Origin: Silene conica
Lineage: Eukaryota > Streptophyta > Magnoliopsida > Caryophyllales > Caryophyllaceae
DNA length: 64,000 nucleotides
Reading direction: 5' to 3'
Assembly (NCBI GenBank): GCA_029255685.2
Contig: CM055316.2
Location: 84,628,861 to 84,692,860, forward strand
Shown: positions 36,592 through 44,683 of the stretch, one piece after another
How positions within the stretch are numbered: position 1 is the first letter of the stretch
Layout of the letters: each line of letters starts with the position of its first letter
Program-made: the position numbers and the translations under genes
Notes under the pieces: model-generated
Told to the model about the DNA's origin: nothing
The model's database searches: none
The model's input: only the letters and a program-made list of their open reading frames with translations

Positions 36592-38204
36592 CTATCTAAC
36601 GGTCGTGTCGGTGGGCTGTGGGGTGGCGAAATGACTGGCCGCCCTAGCATTGTCGCCGCCATCATCGTCAAAGTCGCGTCTCGGCTGAGAAAAGCCTCCC
36701 GGGTTGCAGCTCTGAGTAGTGAACTGCGCCCCCTGTTGACTTAAGTATTCTTCAATTGCCTTCAGCCTTTGGGATGTCTCGAGCTCGTTTTGTCTTAGCT
36801 GAGCATTCTCTCGAAGAACTTTGCCGAGGATACCTGCAATGAATAGTCAAACATGATATTATATTCATTTAGTAAACGGTTAAATAATTGGTTAGTCTTA
36901 AATTTTAATAAACTATAAAATACAAACCTGGGGTGTATTGTGACTGGGTCCCAGCACTTGAGTGGCGACGACGCTCGTAAATGACTGGGGCTGCATTTCC
37001 CATACCGAGTATCAACCCTTTCTTGTTGAAACCGCCTACTTCTTCGAAGTAGATCTCGTTGTCGTCGATATCTTGCTCCGGGATCCCTTCACTTATCATT
37101 TTGTTCTTTCTTGAAAAGACTTTTTCCTACAAAACAAAAATAAAATGTTATTAGTATACGTTAATTAATTAGTAAACCAAATTACTAAAATATAAAGAAA
37201 AGTTTCTGTTAACTTACAAATAGTGCTTTGGGTTTCGTTGATAGCCAACCCTTCTTGGCATTCTTTTTTGTCCTCTCAAGCAACTTCAAGGCCGATGGTA
37301 CATCCCTCCCATCTTCTCCAGCCTGCAATTTAAATCCAACGACACTTGTTGAAAAAACATTCAATATTGTCAAAGGGTGAAAATTATTGAAGACAAGAAA
37401 AATGAAGTAAAAACTAAACAATTACCATTTCATCCATCATCTGTAGGGTGTTTTTACGACCCATTATGTGAGTACCTAAGGCCTTGCCTTTTTCGGTACT
37501 TCCCGACATCCGGTTGTTCTTGTTTTTGTCGGATTTCTCTTGGAATTTTGGATCTTCTTTTCTACCCTTCAGTTGTTCAAAAATATCCAAGGGTATCCAG
37601 TGCGGCCTTTTCTCCGTTGGTTTCTGCATAGCGTAGTGGATTCTTTTGCGAAGGCGGTCTTTCATCATGTCTTCCCACGCCGACCTAACCGCTGCTCTAT
37701 CACGAGGGTGAAAGGTAACTTTTTTCTGTTTCAAGAAAAAAAATAGTTAAATAAATATGAAACAATAAATAGGTAATAAATAATAAAACGGAAATAGGTA
37801 GTAAACAGTTAATAAATACCTCAAACCAATTCCACCACTCTTCCTTAATGTAATCCGACGCTTCTGACCAGTTGGGCGCATACTCCTTGTAGTTGCAAAT
37901 AATGGTCTGTGTTATAAGAGTAGAAACGTCTTTGTCACTGAACCTGAAAAAGAGTTAAATGTGAAAAAAAAATAGTCAACAAGTAATCATATTATAATCA
38001 ATATATACGTATATATAATCAATTATCCGTAAACAAATAAGATACTTACCACTTGGCGCCTTCGTAATCAGTCGGATCGAGGTGTATTCGATGTGTAGGC
38101 GGCTGAGGCTCAGGTGGAACAATCTCGTCCTCATCATCATTAGCTCCCGATCGTCCTCCCTCAGGCTGACGACTACCACTACCTCGTCGTCTTCCGCCCG
38201 GCAT
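36592..38204 (-). CDS. TNPA-like CACTA protein (plant transposase family 24), six exons
   Basis: I assembled six exons on the minus strand: 38204-38050, 37943-37820, 37725-37426, 37322-37218, 37126-36928 and 36833-36592. All introns are GT..AG (donors include GTAAGT at exons 1 and 4). The spliced length is 1,125 nt, giving 374 aa with no internal stop. It starts MPGGRRRGSG, has an acidic segment, then a Trp-rich block with WSEASDYIKEEWWNWF and a basic segment. The C-terminal part has LRENAQLRQNE, a short coiled coil. This layout matches the Ptta/En/Spm accessory protein that binds subterminal repeats and works with TNP2. It is downstream of and co-oriented with the transposase. The intact frames and splice sites suggest recent activity. 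Confidence 0.8.
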
Positions 38205-38365
38205 ATTATTATCAAACTAATATAGCAACAATTAGAAAGAAATGCTTTACGTAATTAAAAACTTGAATAATAAGATTAATAAGATAATTTCATTGACATT
38301 AAGCCATACGGCATCTACAATAATTTCAACAAATACAAGATTATCGAATCTAATAGATAGTAGTC

Positions 38366-38632
38366 CTAATCATCATCATCATCACCACTTGAACAATTTA
38401 TTCCTACATCCTTACAAAGAGAATCTATAATATCTTCATCTTCATCCTCATCCTCATCCTCATACTCATCCTCATCCTCATCCTCATTCTCAACCTCGTC
38501 CTCGTCCTCGTCCTCATCCTCATGTTGCCTCACTGTCACAATTTGAATGTATTCTGGTTCCTCCACAATTTCATCTTCATCTTCTTCTTCTACTTCAATT
38601 GGTGACAGTATTGTTTCACCATTAGTTTGCAT
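38366..38632 (-). CDS. Short Asp/Glu-rich frame of the CACTA element
   Basis: An 88-codon frame overlapping the last 11 nt of the transposase frame, with about 50 Asp/Glu residues coded by a (GAD) minisatellite (forward TCATCC, about 38425-38525). It occupies the place where the TNP2 C-terminal domain would normally follow. It may be a chance frame in a repeat or a downstream exon; no function is assigned. Confidence 0.3.
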   Translation of the reverse strand: MQTNGETILSPIEVEEEDEDEIVEEPEYIQIVTVRQHEDEDEDEDEVENEDEDEDEYEDEDEDEDEDIIDSLCKDVGINCSSGDDDDD

Positions 38633-40490
38633 AACCGTCGGGAAACTTCAGTTTGTATACCCATTCACATAGGACCTTCTTTTGTTCCTTTTTCAAAACG
38701 ACCGAATCCCCTTTTCTTCTACTCGAACAAAGAAGTAACATGTCTTTCTCTGCATTTGAGTTTAATTTCGTTTTTCCTTTCACGTCCATGACGGTGTTAA
38801 TTATTTGCTCGAAGAAATTTTTCTCAATATGCATGACATCAAGGTTATGTCGAATTAGTAGCGTGCTCCAATAGGGAAGCTCCCAAAAGATGCTTTGTTT
38901 CCACCACCCAATCCGTTTCCCTTTAAGCAAATTCAGATCACGTTCAGATCCATCCACAATTTTCGGTAGATGTTTGACACAATCCCATACTTCATTGCCT
39001 GTTAACCTCTTCGCAGCAACATCGTGCTCAACTTTCCCTTTTCTAAAATGCACCTTATCGTTACGAAAAACATGATTCCTGTCTAAAAACTGTCGATGAC
39101 AATCAAACCAACTCCATTTTTTCCCATGTTGTAGCCAAATTGACTTAGTCTCATTTTTCATACAATATGGACATGCATGCTCACCTTGAGTTGTCCAACC
39201 AGATAACATGCCATATGCAGGAAAGTCGTTTATCGTCCATAGGAGTGCGGCTCTAAGATCAAAGTTTTGCTTCAGGGAAACGTCATAGGTTAAGATCCCC
39301 CTCTCCCATAATTGCTTCAACTCGTGAATAAGAGGCTGCAAATAGACATCAAGGTTTTTCTTTGGATTGTGGGGACCGGGAATAAGTAATGTTAAGAGCA
39401 TAAACTGTCTTTTCATACAGAGCCAGGGTGGTAAATTGTATGGAGTAAGTATCACCGGCCAACATGAATATTGCTTCCCGAATTGACTAAACGGTGCGAA
39501 ACCATCAGTGCAAAGTCCAAGACGGACATTCCTAGGCTCAGATGCAAAATCAGGATGCAGTCGGTCAAACCGTTTCCAAGCCTCCCCGTCACTTGGATGA
39601 GACATTGTTCCACTAACACGAGGGTTTTCATAATGCCAACGCATTTCGCCCGCGATGTGCTTTGTGGCATAAAAGCGTTGCAACCGTGGTCCTAATGGAA
39701 AATAAGTTAAGAACTTTTCGGGAACTCTTTTGCCATTTGCATTTTTCTCTAATTTGTACCTATTCGTACCACATTTTCTGCACTTATCAAGGTGAGCGTC
39801 GTCCATCCAGAAAAGCATACATCCTACCGAGCAGGCATCTATCTTCTGATGGGGAAGTTGAAGAGCTTTAAGAACTTTTTTGGTTTCGTAGTAGTTACGC
39901 GTCATAAGATTATTTTCAGGAATCATATCTCCGATATATGACGCAAAACCATCTACACATTTTTCAGCTAAGTTGAATTCACATTTTAAAGTGATCAACC
40001 TTGAAGCCGACTGTAGCAATGTCATACGACTTCCTACATAAAGAGGTTGTTCGGCATGTTTTAGCATTTGGAAAAAAGCTAATACATTAGGATTTGGAGA
40101 TTCATCGACCACCTCGGCGTTTAGAGCATCTTCCCTAATTTGATCAATGCTATCGCGTAACGCATCTTCCACCATATCTCTATAAGGATTGTCGGAGTGC
40201 ATTGATGAGCTTCCCTCTTCCTCAACGGAGAATTTCTCTCCGTGACACACCCAATCGTAGTAGTTATCACAAAACCCTCTCAAACCAAGGTGTTTTCGTA
40301 CATCTTGCTCAACTAAATACTTTGTATTCTTACACTTAGAACATGGACACCTAATTTCTCTATTCCTAACGTATTCGTCTTGTTGCTTAACATAGTTAAT
40401 GAATTCATTAACACCAATTACGAAATCCTGCCTTATTTTTTTCCTAGAATCCAACCTTTCATACATCCATTTTCTTTCTAATCTCTTCAT
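38622..40490 (-). CDS. TNP2-type CACTA transposase, C-terminally truncated
   Basis: Catalyses excision and insertion of CACTA elements. The N-terminal transposase-associated domain (WMYERLDSRK... with CPCSKCKN) is followed by the long Transposase_21 domain, with LCTDGFAPF, the PGPHNPKKNLDVYL region and LDVMHIEKN, which carry the presumed catalytic acidic residues. The frame ends at KFPDGYAN, exactly where the family normally continues for several hundred residues (DUF4218 and beyond), so about 620 aa remain of a usual ~1,000. I chose the Met at 40490 (MKRLERKWMY); the frame also has one 12 codons upstream at 40526. Loss of the tail probably makes it non-functional, although splicing to an unseen exon cannot be excluded. 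Confidence 0.85.
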   Translation of the reverse strand: MKRLERKWMYERLDSRKKIRQDFVIGVNEFINYVKQQDEYVRNREIRCPCSKCKNTKYLVEQDVRKHLGLRGFCDNYYDWVCHGEKFSVEEEGSSSMHSDNPYRDMVEDALRDSIDQIREDALNAEVVDESPNPNVLAFFQMLKHAEQPLYVGSRMTLLQSASRLITLKCEFNLAEKCVDGFASYIGDMIPENNLMTRNYYETKKVLKALQLPHQKIDACSVGCMLFWMDDAHLDKCRKCGTNRYKLEKNANGKRVPEKFLTYFPLGPRLQRFYATKHIAGEMRWHYENPRVSGTMSHPSDGEAWKRFDRLHPDFASEPRNVRLGLCTDGFAPFSQFGKQYSCWPVILTPYNLPPWLCMKRQFMLLTLLIPGPHNPKKNLDVYLQPLIHELKQLWERGILTYDVSLKQNFDLRAALLWTINDFPAYGMLSGWTTQGEHACPYCMKNETKSIWLQHGKKWSWFDCHRQFLDRNHVFRNDKVHFRKGKVEHDVAAKRLTGNEVWDCVKHLPKIVDGSERDLNLLKGKRIGWWKQSIFWELPYWSTLLIRHNLDVMHIEKNFFEQIINTVMDVKGKTKLNSNAEKDMLLLCSSRRKGDSVVLKKEQKKVLCEWVYKLKFPDGYAN

Positions 40491-40504
40491 AGTAAATCTA
40501 CATA

Positions 40505-40790
40505 TTTTAACAAACAATAACAACAACTAATTAACAACAACAATTAAATAACAACAACTACATATATATATATATAACAACAACTAACAACAAAAACTAG
40601 TTAACAACTTATTAACAACAACAACAATTAATTAACAACAACAATTAAATAACAACTACATATATATAACAACAACTAACAACAACAACAACAACAACAA
40701 CAACTACAACTACAACTACCAACAGCAACACCAACACCAACACCAACACCAACACCAACACCAACACAAACACCAACCTGCAAAAAAAAA
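40505..40790. repeat. AAC- and ACACCA-type microsatellites in CACTA
   Basis: Runs of CAA/AAC units (40505-40720) lead into about eight ACACCA hexamers (40728-40778), just upstream of the transposase start. The open frame across them is repetitive and not a gene. Confidence 0.85.
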
Positions 40791-40838
40791 CAATTTACAT
40801 ATATTGGTCTGGGGTCCTTAACTCTCCAGCCTAAACCC

Positions 40839-41050
40839 ATCTTTGAATCTTTCACACCATTAGTAAACACTCTTATATATTCTTGATTGTAATGAGACAA
40901 AAATTGGGCAGCACTTCCCTATTGTTCTCCAAATACATTATATAGAATGTATTTGGAGAACAATAAGGAAGTGTTGCCCAATTTTTGTTTCATTACAATC
41001 AAGAAAATATAAGAATGTTTACTACCTAAATGGCATGAAAGATTCAAAGA
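40839..41050. repeat. Near-perfect ~100 bp inverted repeat (long hairpin)
   Basis: The left arm (40839-40939) and right arm (40946-41050) are complementary over about 100 nt with few mismatches and a loop of about six bases (ATATAG). It lies about 350 bp upstream of the transposase ATG, within its probable leader or promoter. A transcript through it would form one long double-stranded stem, the kind of precursor cut by Dicer-like enzymes. It could also be a nested foldback MITE. Confidence 0.85.
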
Positions 41051-41430
41051 CAGTCCCAAAACGGGGACTATTCAACAATTACACCTAATGTGTAATTATT
41101 GAACGGGTACTATTCAAGAATATTCTAAACAAATCAACAACACTAACAATCAACAACAATGCAAATTTTATATCAAAAAACAAACCTCCTAAACATCTTA
41201 ACAACAATATGCGACGGATTTGGGACGAAATTAGCTACTAACCTAATATTACTAACCACCTAACAATACTAACTAAACTAATCAAATAACAATTAAACTA
41301 AACTAACTATTCCTAATAACAATAAAAAAACAATAGTACGGAATTTGCGACGGAATTTTGCGACGGATTAAACAAAAAAAATTAAGACGGTATATTAATA
41401 AAATTAGTATACATACATAAGAAAGAAAGA

Positions 41431-41650
41431 AGTGGCGGTGAGGTGGCAGGTGGAGGAGGAAGGAGGGGCGGTTGGCCGGAGGAAGGAGGGGCGGCGAGGA
41501 GGAAGGAGGGGCGGCGAGGAGGAAGGAGGGGCGGAGGAGGAAGGAAAAGGAAGGAAGGAGAAGGAGAAGGAGAGGAAGAAGGAGGGGCGGTTGGGAGGCT
41601 CCGGCGACGGCGGCTCCGGCGGGGGAGGTAGGGTAGGGTGGTTGGGTGGG
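41431..41650 (-). promoter_or_regulatory. G-rich tandem tract, likely CACTA leader/promoter region
   Basis: On the + strand a purine-rich tract with about three 20 bp units around GGAGGAAGGAGGGGCGGCGA. On the minus strand it reads as a C-rich leader after AAACCCTAAGGCGATC, typical of plant 5' leaders. Several GGGG runs could form G-quadruplexes. Frames here are low-complexity and rejected as genes. Confidence 0.5.
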
Positions 41651-41754
41651 TGGTGTGGTGATGAATCGCCGATAGATCGCCTTAGGGTTTTTTTTTTTTA
41701 TTTGTGAAATCGATTTGGGGGAAAAATGAGATCCGCGGGTCTGTATTAAAAAAA

Positions 41755-42140
41755 CTTTGCGACGGAATTTTGCGACGGAATTTCCGTCGCAAATCTGGTC
41801 AAGGTCAAATCTTGACCAGATTTGCGACGGAATTTCCGTCGCAAATATTGACTCCTGCGACGGAATTTCCGTCGCAAATCTGGACAACATTTGACCTTGA
41901 CCAACTTTTGGGCAAGTCTGGTCAATATGTTTGCGACGGAAATTCCGTCGCAAAAGTCAATATTTGCGACGGATTTTCCGTCGCAAACCTTCCCGCCATT
42001 TGACTTTCATTTCGCGGGTCTGGGAAATTCAGGTCCGTCGCAAATTCCGTCGCAAACAAAAAATCCGTCGCGAAATCCGTCGCAAAACTAATTTTGCGAC
42101 GGATTTCCTGTCCGTCGCAAAAAATCCGTCGCAATGGCAG
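41755..42140. repeat. CACTA subterminal repeats, right end
   Basis: The same GCGACGG...CCGTCGC palindromes as at the left end, at least eight occurrences, with isolated copies further in near 41212 and 41347. The shared inverted word GGTCAAG is also present. Confidence 0.9.
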
Positions 42141-42156
42141 TATTTTTTTGTAGTGC

Positions 42157-43032
42157 TTGTTCCCAAACTTCAACATGGCTTTAGAGGACCCACAGATACT
42201 TCAAAATCTCCATATCCAGTTACAAATAACTGGAACCCCACAAATAGGAAATACATATGCCGCAACATTACATCATCAAATGGCATATAGGGTCCAAAAT
42301 CATGCAATGGACCTCAGTATTCCTAGAGATACAGAAGATGCTTTATTCATCCAGTTAGAATCACAACACAGCCCTTCATGTATTCATATCCCCAGACAAA
42401 TTCCAAAAAAGGAACTCATCAAACTTCTTCCGGAATCTTGGGTCACTCGCTACGAAAAAATCCATGATATCAACACCCCCCTACAGTCCATAGATTCTAA
42501 AATCACAAAACAAAAAGACGGGACCATTGAGATATTCTTCAAGAAGGAACCAAATGAAAAATCCTGTCCACCAATTTTCTGTACCGAAATAAATATGATT
42601 ACTCCTCTCCTCATCCCAATGAAACAAAACGAGAGTTACCTTAATGTTCATATCCAATCTTTTAACTCTCTTGGAGATCCAATATACGTGTTTAGAGATG
42701 AGACAGGCCATCATTTTTTTGATGTCTGTAAATGTGACAATTGTATCATGATGGACTCAGATGAAGATGATTACTCAAAAAGGAAAAAGAAAAATAAAAA
42801 ATCCTCCCAACAGATTCTTAAGGAAAGATATGAGTCGGGAGATCCGAGTGTCGATCTTCTAGGGGAACCAACGGGAAAACCTTTTGAGTATTATGTACTA
42901 TATCCAAGATCAGAAAAAACTACTAACCCATCAGAAGAACTCCCTACATGTTTCATGTTTGGTCCATCCTCGTCCCAAGATACAAGCTTTCCACCAACAG
43001 AGTGGGAAGAAGAAAATACCAAACACTCTTGA
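42157..43032 (+). pseudogene. Viral movement protein, 3' part
   Basis: Continues the movement-protein domain directly after the CACTA insertion, starting in the FPNFNMALEDP block and running through GTPQIGNTYAATLHHQMA. It then enters a hydrophilic segment with a Cys pair (CKCDNC) and a Lys-rich patch. Its frame equals that of 35380-35888 once the transposon and one CTT copy are discounted, so the transposon is the only visible break in this gene. It ends at TGA 43030-43032, which may be a true ORF end or a decay stop, because the same frame continues with viral-like sequence. Confidence 0.8.
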
Positions 43033-43800
43033 AAAATTAAAAATCCAACCACCAAAAATCCAGATGGTTCAACCAAACAAATAAGCGCAGCGGAGGCAAC
43101 CCTGAACTGGCAATCGGAAAATGCACGAGCTCAAAACAATTTGTTGCAACAGCTAGATAAAAAGGTAACAATCATGGATCTTGCTGTAAAAGAGATACAT
43201 CAAAAAATCTCTTTATTACATTAAGAACTCTTGCAACTTGCAACGACAGTTTCTGTAGTATCACCACTTATTTCCCAAAAAGAATCTGAACTAAAATCAT
43301 TAAAAGCTCAACTCTCTTCCTTACAAAATCCACCAACAACACCACCTGAAATGCCTTGTGATATATTCACCCCATATCCAGTCTATACACGTCCTCTTGA
43401 AAAACATCCACAACCCCTTCTTATATTATCTCCAGAATCAAATCCTTTTGGAGCATCGTCGTTCCTTCCGACGAAAGTTTTAGAAGAGAGACATGTAATA
43501 AAAAAGAGGCAATCTACCACAAGTGATGGAGAAAAAACATCTACAATAACTCAAACTGAAACTCCAGCCACACAATGCTCAGAAAATGCCTCCCAATTCA
43601 TGATGGAATACCATAATCCCATCTCTTCTCTTCTAACCAATCTAGCAAAACCCAAAACAAAGAAGCCTGTGCCTCAGGGCACAACAGACGAGGTTTTGAT
43701 GCCCGAATTTATGATGGCTGAACCTGCTTCAGTTGAGGAAGTAAGTGATACTGAAAATCCAACAGAGCAAGAACAACCTGAAGCTCATCCTCCACCCTGA
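43033..43800 (+). pseudogene. Viral coiled-coil / pre-capsid region with stops
   Basis: The frame used upstream continues, with a heptad-rich segment at 43100-43220, an in-frame TAA (43222-43224), a second coiled segment (SELKSLKAQLSSLQ) and a Pro/Glu/Thr-rich linker ending at TGA 43798-43800. Caulimovirids carry a coiled-coil virion-associated segment before the capsid domain, and this fits that place. Homology is by position and composition only. Confidence 0.55.
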
Positions 43801-44650
43801 TGGAACCCAAAAGGTCAGGATATACCAGGTCATGGTTTCTCCTTCGATAATATTCCACCCTCAAAGTGGAGGGACAAAATCTATGAAATGCATGTCTGGT
43901 GTACCGAACAACTCCTTTACCCTGGAGCCAGCCTTGCAACAGTAGTAGACAGGCTAGTCTCAAGATTTTATGGTCGCTTGCGCCAATGGTGGATTAGTCT
44001 TGGAACTTATCGACAATTGCAAATTCGACAATCCTCCTCAGTTGACGCCTTCATTGGAAATATTCACAATGAATTTCTGGGTGCTTGGGATCACTACACA
44101 ACTCAAGCAAGAGAAGAATTCCTGAGTATGAAATGTTGTTCATTCATGCGAAAAGATCTTGAACGACATTATGAAAGGATGTCCAAGCGGTTCTATGCTC
44201 TTGGAGGCATGGATTATGTAAATCTCAAACAAGCCTATCTAAACTCTTTTCCAGAACCTTTGGGAAATGAAACCGCTAGACAATTCTCCCTCAAAAACAT
44301 ACCCTTAAGCAATGCTACACTGGGAGAACTTTACCAAACATCACTTGCAGCTCTTGAAAAACTATGTAACCATCAGAAGTTTTTTAAGCAATTGCAAGAA
44401 CAAGGAAAGCTTCTCGGAAAAGCATGTGATCATCCAGAATTATCCATCAAGTGCAAGCCTCAGAAATGCGGATGTACGTCCTCAGAGGGAAGAAGACATA
44501 GGATGTACAAAAAAAGTGGAACAAAAATTTTCCCAAATTATCCAAAAATAGGAAATGGAAATTTTTCAGAAAGAAAAAACAAAGAGGATTCAAAAAATCA
44601 GATAGATGCTATATCTGCAAGAAAAAAGGGCATTACGCAAAAGATTGCCT
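43801..44650 (+). pseudogene. Viral capsid domain and CCHC zinc finger, frame-broken
   Basis: The capsid-like domain occupies 43801 to about 44510, with RQWWISLG and the very conserved DYVNLKQAYLNSFPEPLG block. A Cys-rich segment follows. The reading then moves to another frame near 44500-44520, where a zinc finger C-x2-C-x4-H-x4-C occurs at 44607-44648. It moves to a third frame before the protease part at about 44680. The two frame changes plus the stop at 43798 make this an inactive relic. Confidence 0.75.
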
Positions 44651-44683
44651 TGACAAGAAAAAAGAAATAATCTTGTCGGATAT

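Larger units (their letters stand above)
35889..42155 (-). mobile_element. CACTA (En/Spm) transposon nested in the viral element
   Basis: Both ends begin CACTACAAAA (left 35889; right, on the minus strand, 42155) and the insertion is flanked by a perfect 3 bp duplication CTT (35886-35888, 42156-42158), diagnostic of CACTA. The terminal ~300-450 bp carry palindromic GCGACGG/CCGTCGC repeats. Coding is on the minus strand: a truncated TNP2 (40490-38622), a short acidic frame, then an intact TNPA-like gene (38204-36592). Perfect ends and duplication point to a young insertion. The missing TNP2 C-terminus suggests it now depends on another copy for transposition. Confidence 0.93.

Noticed and set aside
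41303..42290. Long frames across the right CACTA end and the G-rich tract (up to 216 codons)
   Set aside because: Low-complexity tract plus subterminal repeats; no domain, and the frames exist on both strands.
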